Part shown: positions 7,009 through 11,701 of the stretch, in pieces
Position numbering within the stretch: the first letter of the stretch is position 1
Layout of the letters: each line of letters starts with the position of its first letter
NCBI GenBank assembly: GCA_035276085.1
Contig: DATELY010000091.1
Span: 1-11,701 of the forward strand
DNA: 11,701 bases
Source of the DNA: DATELY01 sp035276085
GTDB taxonomy: Bacteria; Pseudomonadota; Gammaproteobacteria; Steroidobacterales; Steroidobacteraceae
Reading direction: 5' to 3'
Translations under genes and position numbers: made by a program
Notes under the pieces: generated by a model
The model's database searches: none
What the model was told of the DNA's origin: nothing
What the model saw: only the letters and a program-made list of their open reading frames with translations

Positions 7009-7011
7009 TTC
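6987..7011. repeat. 25-base heptamer array, copy 2 (after spoT)
   Basis: It is identical to positions 2666-2690: heptamers CCAACCG, CTAACCG and CCAACCG, followed by CTTC. It starts exactly six bases after the spoT stop codon on the transcribed strand, the same spacing as copy 1 has to the ubiA stop. Confidence 0.9.
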
Positions 7012-7017
7012 CTTCCG

Positions 7018-9180
7018 TCAAGCCAGCGTGCGCGTGACCCGCAGCACTTCCGGCATACGGCGCAGGCTCTTGATGACGCGCGCCAGATGCATGCGATTCT
7101 TCACCTGCAGATCGAACACGAGTGCCGTGGACTCGCCATCGCGCTCGTCCACGGACACGTGATCGATGTTGGTCTGTGTATCGGCAATGTTCGACGCGAC
7201 GGCCGCGAGTACGCCCATGCGATTGCGGACTTCGATGCGCAGCTCGACGTTGAACAGGCGATCGGCATGCGGTTGCCAGGTGACCGACAACCACTTGTCG
7301 GGCTGCTTGCGGTAGTTGCGCAGATTTCCGCACGCTTCGCGGTGAATGACGATGCCGCGACCGGAAGAGAGATACGCCATGACGGGATCGTTCGGAATCG
7401 GATAGCAGCAGCGCGCGTACGTGACGACCAAGCCTTCCGTGCCCGCAATGGCAAGCGGTCCCGCGGTCGCCGCAGGGTGCTGTTCCGCAGCCGCGGAGCC
7501 CGGTGGCAAGAACTGGCGCGCGACGAGCGGTGCGAGCCGCTCGCCAAGACCGATGCGCTCGCACAACTCGTCGATGTTCTTCAATCCGAAGTCCTGCGCC
7601 ACCTTCTGCAGCTGCTCTTCCGGAATCTTCTTCAGTACGAGCGACAACTCCGCCACCGCTTGCGACAGCAGTCGCTTGCCGAGCTCGATCGCTTCCGAGT
7701 GCTTCAGGCTCTTCAGGTAATGACGGATCGCAGCGCGCGCCTTGGCGGTGACCACGAAGTTCACCCACGCGGGATTCGGCGTCGCACCTTTTGCCGTGAT
7801 GATCTCGACCGTCTGCCCATTGCGCAGCGGCGTTCGCAACGGCACCAGGCGACGATCGACCTTCGCCGCGACACAGTGATTGCCGATGTCGGTGTGCACT
7901 TCGTACGCGAAATCGACGGCCGTGGCATTGCGCGGCAAGCGGCGGATGTCGCCGCGCGGCGTGAAGACGTACACCTTGTCCGGGAAGAGATCGAGCTTGA
8001 CGCTCTCCATGAACTCTTCGGAATTGCCGCCCTGCTGCATGTCGACGAGGTGCTTGAGCCACTCGCTCGTGCGATCGACATGCGCCTTGCCCTGATCGTC
8101 GCCGCTCTTGTACTGCCAATGCGCAGCGATACCGGCTTCGGCCACGCGGTGCATGTCCTCGGTGCGGATCTGCACCTCGATGGGCATGCTGTTCGGGCCG
8201 AACAACGTCGTGTGCAGCGATTGGTAGCCGTTGATGCGCGGGATCGCGATGTAGTCCTTGAAGCGGCCCGGCATCGGGCGATACAGGCCGTGCACCAATC
8301 CCAGCGTGCGATAACACGTGTCGATCGAATCGACGACGATGCGAAAGCCGAACACATCGACGATCTCCGCGAGCGACGCGCGTTTGCGCCGCATCTTCTG
8401 ATACACGGAGTACAGGTGCTTCTCGCGGCCCTCGACGCGGCCCTGAATGCCGGCCTGCTTCAGCGCATTGCGCAGATTCGCTTCGATCTTGCCGACGAAC
8501 TGCTTCTGATTGCCGCGCGCCCGCTTGAGCGCTTTCTCGATGATGCGATGACGTCCCGGATACAGCGCCTTGAAGCCGAGTTCTTCGAGCTCGGTTTTGA
8601 TGGCGTGGATCCCCAAGCGATTGGCAATCGGTGCGTAAATCTCCAAGGTTTCGCGCGCGATCGTGCGGCGCTTCGCCGGCGGCACGGAGCCCAGCGTGCG
8701 CATGTTGTGCGTGCGGTCGGCGAGCTTGACCATGACGACGCGAATGTCGCGCACCATGGCGAGCAGCATTTTGCGAAAGCTTTCGGCCTGCGCTTCGGCA
8801 CGGCTGCGAAACTGCAGATGGTCCAGCTTGGAGACACCATCGACGAGCTCGGCCACGTCCGTGCCGAAGCGCGCGACCAGGTCGTCCTTGGCCGTCGGCG
8901 TGTCTTCGATGACGTCGTGCAGGATGGCCGCGACGATGGTCTGCGCGTCCATGTGCAGATCCGCGAGGATGTCGGCAACCGCGATCGGGTGGGCGATGTA
9001 CGGCTCGCCGCTCAGGCGCTTCTGGCCCTCGTGCGCCTGGGCGCCGAATTCATACGCTTCGCGAACTTGATCGACGGCCTGCGGCGGCAGGTACGTTTCC
9101 AGCTTGTTCAGTAGCTGGGTGGCCCCTATCGAGCGCCTTCCCGTTGGTAATAAACCCAGAATGGAAGACGCGTAATCCAT
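7018..9180 (-). CDS. spoT: Bifunctional (p)ppGpp synthetase/hydrolase SpoT
   Basis: SpoT makes and degrades (p)ppGpp, the alarmone of the stringent response, and acts in the cytoplasm near the ribosome. Length is 720 residues, normal for long RSH proteins. The HD hydrolase domain (about 45-195) has HDVIED at 88-93 and KLADRTHNMRTL at 152-163, so hydrolysis should be active. The synthetase domain (about 240-350) has RFKDYIAIPRINGYQSLHT at 306-324. Its RxKD signature is that of bifunctional enzymes rather than the ExDD of RelA. The TGS domain is at about 398-460 (VYVFTPRGDIRRLP). The zinc-finger region has CC at 591-592 and HREACGN at 613-619, and the ACT domain is at about 645-720. The ATG at 9180 has no visible Shine-Dalgarno. 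rpoZ ends only 30 bases upstream, the standard rpoZ-spoT pair. Confidence 0.97.
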   Translation of the reverse strand: MDYASSILGLLPTGRRSIGATQLLNKLETYLPPQAVDQVREAYEFGAQAHEGQKRLSGEPYIAHPIAVADILADLHMDAQTIVAAILHDVIEDTPTAKDDLVARFGTDVAELVDGVSKLDHLQFRSRAEAQAESFRKMLLAMVRDIRVVMVKLADRTHNMRTLGSVPPAKRRTIARETLEIYAPIANRLGIHAIKTELEELGFKALYPGRHRIIEKALKRARGNQKQFVGKIEANLRNALKQAGIQGRVEGREKHLYSVYQKMRRKRASLAEIVDVFGFRIVVDSIDTCYRTLGLVHGLYRPMPGRFKDYIAIPRINGYQSLHTTLFGPNSMPIEVQIRTEDMHRVAEAGIAAHWQYKSGDDQGKAHVDRTSEWLKHLVDMQQGGNSEEFMESVKLDLFPDKVYVFTPRGDIRRLPRNATAVDFAYEVHTDIGNHCVAAKVDRRLVPLRTPLRNGQTVEIITAKGATPNPAWVNFVVTAKARAAIRHYLKSLKHSEAIELGKRLLSQAVAELSLVLKKIPEEQLQKVAQDFGLKNIDELCERIGLGERLAPLVARQFLPPGSAAAEQHPAATAGPLAIAGTEGLVVTYARCCYPIPNDPVMAYLSSGRGIVIHREACGNLRNYRKQPDKWLSVTWQPHADRLFNVELRIEVRNRMGVLAAVASNIADTQTNIDHVSVDERDGESTALVFDLQVKNRMHLARVIKSLRRMPEVLRVTRTLA

Positions 9181-9210
9181 GGCAGGGACGGGCGCTTCGC
9201 GGGTGTCGGC

Positions 9211-9489
9211 CTACTCCCCCAGGCCGATCTGTGGGGCGCGCAGCTCGCCGGACATTTCAGGTTCCGGCAGCATCTCGGGCGCGGGGCGATCCACTTCTTC
9301 CAGAATCTCCGGCCCGATATGGCCGGCCGCGATCTCACGCAGGGCGAGCACCGTCGGTTTGTCGTTCTCCCATTCGAGCGTCGGCTCGGCGCCATTCGCG
9401 AGCTTGCGTGCCCGGCGCGAGGCGACCAGCACCAGCTGGAACAGGTTCGGAACGTTTTGCAGACAATCTTCGACGGTGATGCGGGCCAT
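9211..9489 (-). CDS. rpoZ: RNA polymerase omega subunit RpoZ
   Basis: Omega is the small subunit that helps assemble RNA polymerase by chaperoning beta-prime and forms part of a ppGpp-binding site. Length is 92 residues, against 91 in E. coli. The opening MARITVEDCLQNVPNLFQLVLVASRRARKL and the segment NDKPTVLALREIAAG are characteristic. The C-terminal 30 residues are Pro/Glu-rich and family-variable. I chose the ATG at 9489 because GAGGA lies seven bases upstream and the family begins here; an in-frame start 33 bases further upstream is not needed. It is the first gene of the minus-strand block, with a candidate -10 box at 9535-9540. Confidence 0.96.
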   Translation of the reverse strand: MARITVEDCLQNVPNLFQLVLVASRRARKLANGAEPTLEWENDKPTVLALREIAAGHIGPEILEEVDRPAPEMLPEPEMSGELRAPQIGLGE

Positions 9490-9534
9490 GAGGGATCCTC
9501 GGACAGGGCGGAAAGAAGCCATTAAACGGGAGAA

Positions 9535-9540
9535 AGTATA
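9535..9540 (-). promoter_or_regulatory. Candidate -10 box for the rpoZ operon
   Basis: TATACT on the minus strand, 45 bases upstream of the rpoZ start codon, is a close match to the sigma-70 -10 consensus and lies in the only A/T-rich part of the gap. No good -35 hexamer is visible at 16-18 bases, so an activator or a weak promoter is possible. Confidence 0.4.
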
Positions 9541-9588
9541 GCGAGCGGGGAGGACGGCCGACGCAGAAGTTTCGGCTGTCGGTCGGCT

Positions 9589-9681
9589 GGCTAGCTGGTC
9601 TGCTGGTCTGTTGGCCAGAAGGCGAGAGATTCTTCCGACCTGTTCTCCCCTCTGGCCATCTGACCAGCCGACCAGCTAGCC
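9589..9681. repeat. Long imperfect inverted repeat of octamers in the rpoZ-cytochrome gap
   Basis: Arms of 39 bases at 9589-9627 and 9643-9681 pair with five mismatches around a 15-base loop. The left arm, with the eight bases before it, reads as octamers GGTCGGCT, GGCTAGCT, GGTCTGCT and GGTCTGTT, then GGCCAG. It lies between divergent promoters, about 50 bases behind the candidate rpoZ -10 box and about 100 bases before the cytochrome start. No coding function is seen. Confidence 0.85.
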
Positions 9682-9715
9682 GATTCCCGCGCGCCCGCGC
9701 GGAATCGTTTTCCGC
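9682..9715 (+). promoter_or_regulatory. Two overlapping, mutually exclusive hairpins upstream of cytochrome c
   Basis: The first hairpin is GATTCC-GCGCG paired with CGCGCGGAATC (9682-9706, one bulged base), followed by GTTTTCC. The second pairs GCGGAA (9699-9704) with TTCCGC (9710-9715). They share 9699-9706, so only one can form at a time. The first, with its short T-run, resembles a weak terminator pointing at the cytochrome gene. A TACCAT sequence at 9716-9721 could be a -10 box instead, in which case the hairpins would be promoter DNA and not leader RNA. No leader peptide is visible. Confidence 0.35.
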
Positions 9716-9778
9716 TACCATTGCGCGCCCTCGAAAGCCGGCCCTAGGGCACCCGGCCAACAATTTGTGGAGATGGGT

Positions 9779-10405
9779 ATGAAGTTGCGACCGACCCTGG
9801 TGGCGCTCGGCCTCGGGATCGTATTGAGCGCAAGCAGCATGCTTGCGAGTGCTGAAGGCAATGCGAAGAAGGGTGCGGAGCTGGCCTACACGTGCCTCGG
9901 TTGTCACGGCATTCCCAGCTACAAGAACGCCTATCCCAACTATCGCGTGCCGAAGGTCGGCGGTCAGCATGTCGCCTATCTCGAGAGCGCGTTGAAGGCG
10001 TACGCCTCCGGTGAGCGCTCCCATCCCACGATGTATGCACAGGCCTCATCGATGAGCGACCAGGACCGCGCGGACATCGCAGCTTATCTCGCAGCGCAGC
10101 CGCTCAAACCGGCCAAGCAAGTCGCGGGTACTCCGCCCGCCGCCACGCAGGTCTGCGTGGCCTGCCACGGCCCGGACGGCGTGAGTCCCACTGCGGAGTA
10201 TCCCGTGATCGCGGGTCAGCATGCGGACTACATCGAGCACTCCTTGCGGGACTACAAGAGCGGCAAGCGCAAGAACCCGATCATGGCCGGCATTGCCGCC
10301 GGTATTAAGGATGAAGACATCCCGGCGCTGGCTGCGTTCTTCAGCCGTCAGCCCGGTGTGTGCGGGATGGATCAGGTGCACAAGGCCGGCAAGTGCCAGG
10401 ACTGA
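9779..10405 (+). CDS. Periplasmic diheme cytochrome c (c4-like)
   Basis: This is an electron carrier exported to the periplasm, of the cytochrome c4 type that feeds terminal oxidases or reductases. The precursor has 208 residues. A signal peptide (MKLRPTLVALGLGIVL, then ASSMLASA) should be cleaved after Ala25. Two heme-binding motifs are visible, CLGCH (39-43) and CVACH (126-130). Each is followed by a candidate axial methionine: HPTMYAQASSM (Met85 or Met92) and NPIMAGIA (Met169). The two halves are homologous, each with a GGQHVAYLESAL or AGQHADYIEHSL segment. The last 14 residues add two cysteines (195 and 206), possibly a disulfide. The ATG at 9779 was chosen because TGGAG lies six bases upstream; in-frame GTG 9767 and ATG 9773 would overlap that site. 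The next gene is 28 bases downstream. Confidence 0.92.
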   Translation: MKLRPTLVALGLGIVLSASSMLASAEGNAKKGAELAYTCLGCHGIPSYKNAYPNYRVPKVGGQHVAYLESALKAYASGERSHPTMYAQASSMSDQDRADIAAYLAAQPLKPAKQVAGTPPAATQVCVACHGPDGVSPTAEYPVIAGQHADYIEHSLRDYKSGKRKNPIMAGIAAGIKDEDIPALAAFFSRQPGVCGMDQVHKAGKCQD

Positions 10406-10433
10406 GCTGCTGATAACTGTTCGCGGAGATCGT

Positions 10434-11423
10434 ATGCCGTCGTTTCGTGCATTGCGCATTCACGATCAGGGCGGCAAGCCGACGGCCCGTTACGACACCC
10501 TCACGCTCGACGACCTCGCACCGGGCGAAGTCGTCATCCGCGTGCGCTATTCCGACATCAACTACAAGGACGCGCTCGCAGCGACAGGCACCAGCAAGAT
10601 TCTGCGGAAGTACCCGCTGGTCGCGGGCATCGATCTCGCCGGCGAAGTCGTCAGTGCGAGCGACGGGTCTGTCGCGCCCGGTACTCGCGTCGTCGTGACC
10701 GGCTGCGGCCTGAGCGAAACGCACGACGGCGGTTACGCGGAGTACGCGCGTGTTCGTAGCGAATGGGTCGTACCGATTCCCGCGGGCTTGGACGAATGGC
10801 AGGCGATGGCGCTGGGTACCGCCGGGTTCACCGCAGCATTCGGCGTCCATCGCATGGAGCAGAACGGCCAGAAGCCGGAACAGGGCGAAGTCATCGTGAC
10901 GGGCGCTACCGGCGGCGTCGGCAGTCTGGCGATCGCAATGCTCGCGGGGCGCGGATACGACGTCGTGGCGCTCACAGGCAAGCGCGCCGCGGAGCCCTAC
11001 CTCAAATCCCTCGGTGCCAAGCGCGTCGTCTTGCGCGACGAGCTCAAGATGGGGACGCGGCCACTCGAAGAAGCGCAATGGGCGGGTGCCGTCGACAATC
11101 TCGGCGGCGATGTCCTTGCCTGGCTCACGCGCACGGTGATCCCGTGGGGCAACATTGCGAGTATCGGACTTGCAAGCAGTCCGACGCTTACGACCACCGT
11201 GATGCCGTTCATCCTGCGCGGCGTCAGCCTGCTCGGCATCAATTCGGTGTTGAACCCGCGCCCGGAGCGATTGCACGTTTGGCAGCGAATGGCGACGGAC
11301 TTGAAGCCGCGCAACCTGCAGTCGATCGTCACGCGCACCGTCAAGCTCGACGACCTCATGAACGTATTCGATGAGTATCTGCGGAGCCAGGTGACCGGCC
11401 GCACGGTCGTCGAGATCGGGTAA
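10434..11423 (+). CDS. acuI: AcuI/YhdH-family NADPH-dependent oxidoreductase (acrylyl-CoA reductase-like)
   Basis: This is a medium-chain dehydrogenase/reductase without zinc. In the AcuI/YhdH family the known activity is NADPH-dependent reduction of acrylyl-CoA to propionyl-CoA, protecting against acryloyl-CoA; older annotation calls it quinone oxidoreductase. Length is 329 residues, against 324 for E. coli YhdH. The N-terminal domain has YSDINYKDALAATG (39-52) and YPLVAGIDLAGEV (60-72). The Rossmann segment has VIVTGATGGVGSLAI (153-167) and the C-terminal half has LRGVSLLGINSV. The zinc-ligand cysteines of alcohol dehydrogenases are absent. The ATG at 10434 has GGAG five bases upstream. It follows the cytochrome gene by 28 bases, probably as one transcript. 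I see no neighbour that fixes its substrate, so the gene symbol reflects family only. Confidence 0.88.
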   Translation: MPSFRALRIHDQGGKPTARYDTLTLDDLAPGEVVIRVRYSDINYKDALAATGTSKILRKYPLVAGIDLAGEVVSASDGSVAPGTRVVVTGCGLSETHDGGYAEYARVRSEWVVPIPAGLDEWQAMALGTAGFTAAFGVHRMEQNGQKPEQGEVIVTGATGGVGSLAIAMLAGRGYDVVALTGKRAAEPYLKSLGAKRVVLRDELKMGTRPLEEAQWAGAVDNLGGDVLAWLTRTVIPWGNIASIGLASSPTLTTTVMPFILRGVSLLGINSVLNPRPERLHVWQRMATDLKPRNLQSIVTRTVKLDDLMNVFDEYLRSQVTGRTVVEIG

Positions 11424-11435
11424 GGAGGGTCAGGA

Positions 11436-11522
11436 AGGCTCTGGGCTCTGGGCCGAAGTCCCAGAACCATGACGCACCTTGCTTCTTCTTTTTTTACTCT
11501 CTTGCTTCCGTACCCAGAGCCC
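11436..11522. repeat. GGGCTCT repeats with inverted copy between acuI and rsmG
   Basis: Two near-identical heptamers, AGGCTCT and GGGCTCT, occur at 11436-11449, followed by GGG. GGGCTCTGGG (11443-11452) is the exact reverse complement of CCCAGAGCCC at 11513-11522. A local hairpin TCTGGG/CCCAGA also forms at 11447-11465, just after the acuI stop. GCCCTCCT occurs twice, 21 bases apart, at 11520-11548. The middle is a pyrimidine-rich tract with seven Ts. Together these may end the upstream transcript, but the T-run is too far from the hairpin for a standard terminator. Confidence 0.7.
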
Positions 11523-11532
11523 TCCTAGCCCA

Positions 11533-11701
11533 GTGCCCTCCTCACCCCACATAGACACTCTGCGCACCGGCGCGGCGTCCTTCGGCATCGATCTCGCCGC
11601 TGCAGATGCACAGCGGCTTCTGCGACTGCTCGATGAGCTGGATGACTGGAATCAGCGCATGAATCTCACCGCGATTCGCGCGCGCGATCAGCAGATCACC
11701 A
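11533..11701 (+). CDS. rsmG: 16S rRNA methyltransferase RsmG (5' part only)
   Basis: RsmG (GidB) methylates N7 of a guanosine in the 530 loop of 16S rRNA. Only the first 56 codons are present; the gene continues past the right edge. The visible part, ending AQRLLRLLDELDDWNQRMNLTAIRARD, matches the family's N-terminal helices with the hallmark W-N-x-x-x-N-L-T-A-I/V-R motif. The SAM-binding domain lies outside the window. I chose the GTG at 11533 as the first usual start codon before the conserved part. It has no Shine-Dalgarno and overlaps the repeat region, so the start is uncertain. It is on the same strand as acuI after a 109-base gap. Confidence 0.85.
   Translation, partial: MPSSPHIDTLRTGAASFGIDLAAADAQRLLRLLDELDDWNQRMNLTAIRARDQQIT

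Noticed and set aside
6841..9114. A 757-codon open frame on the plus strand, antisense to spoT
   Set aside because: It is composed of arginine- and alanine-rich, low-information protein and mirrors the codon bias of spoT, whose domains are all intact on the other strand. It also starts inside the ridA-spoT repeats.
9589..9681. Insertion sequence ends
   Set aside because: The arms are close together with only a 15-base loop, no transposase, and no visible target duplication.
10221..10433. Longer start for the AcuI-like gene inside the cytochrome gene
   Set aside because: The frame is open, but the extra residues are the out-of-frame shadow of the cytochrome. The ATG at 10434 has a good Shine-Dalgarno and the family's usual N-terminus.

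Overview
The window is ordinary, GC-rich chromosomal housekeeping DNA, by eye in the low sixties percent GC. It most likely comes from a gammaproteobacterium near the Xanthomonadales, Nevskiales or Steroidobacter groups. This placement rests on UbiC/UbiA ubiquinone synthesis, a bifunctional SpoT beside rpoZ, a diheme c4-type cytochrome, BioC, and comF divergent from bioB. It is inference without any database search. I see no rRNA, tRNA, CRISPR array, transposase or phage gene, and no gene-free stretch exceeds 300 bases.

Layout, left to right. Positions 1-1810 (minus strand) hold bioB followed by bioC, which runs off the left edge; a 252-base palindrome-rich gap separates them. comF runs divergently on the plus strand to 2645. 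It converges on a long minus-strand block, read from right to left as rpoZ, spoT, ridA, recG, ubiC, ubiA (9489 down to 2697). To the right of rpoZ, and divergent from it, are a periplasmic diheme cytochrome c (9779-10405), an AcuI/YhdH-type NADPH oxidoreductase (10434-11423), and the first 56 codons of rsmG, which runs off the right edge.

How the genes work together. BioC masks malonyl-ACP for pimeloyl synthesis and BioB performs the last step of biotin synthesis. UbiC and UbiA are the first two committed steps of ubiquinone synthesis. rpoZ (omega subunit) and spoT ((p)ppGpp synthesis and hydrolysis) are a classic pair linking RNA polymerase to the stringent response. ridA and recG follow them, as in many gammaproteobacteria. 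The cytochrome and oxidoreductase are 28 bases apart and probably cotranscribed.

The unexpected content lies between the genes. Five of the seven gaps longer than 50 bases are built from short 7- or 8-base words repeated in tandem, usually with an inverted copy nearby, and with a different word in most gaps. One 25-base array occurs twice, identically, exactly six bases after the stop codons of ubiA and spoT. In the ridA-recG gap the two arms of the palindrome differ in length by exactly one 7-base unit. This resembles the heptanucleotide short tandem repeats known from heterocystous cyanobacteria, here combined with palindromes, and is the strongest candidate for something undescribed.
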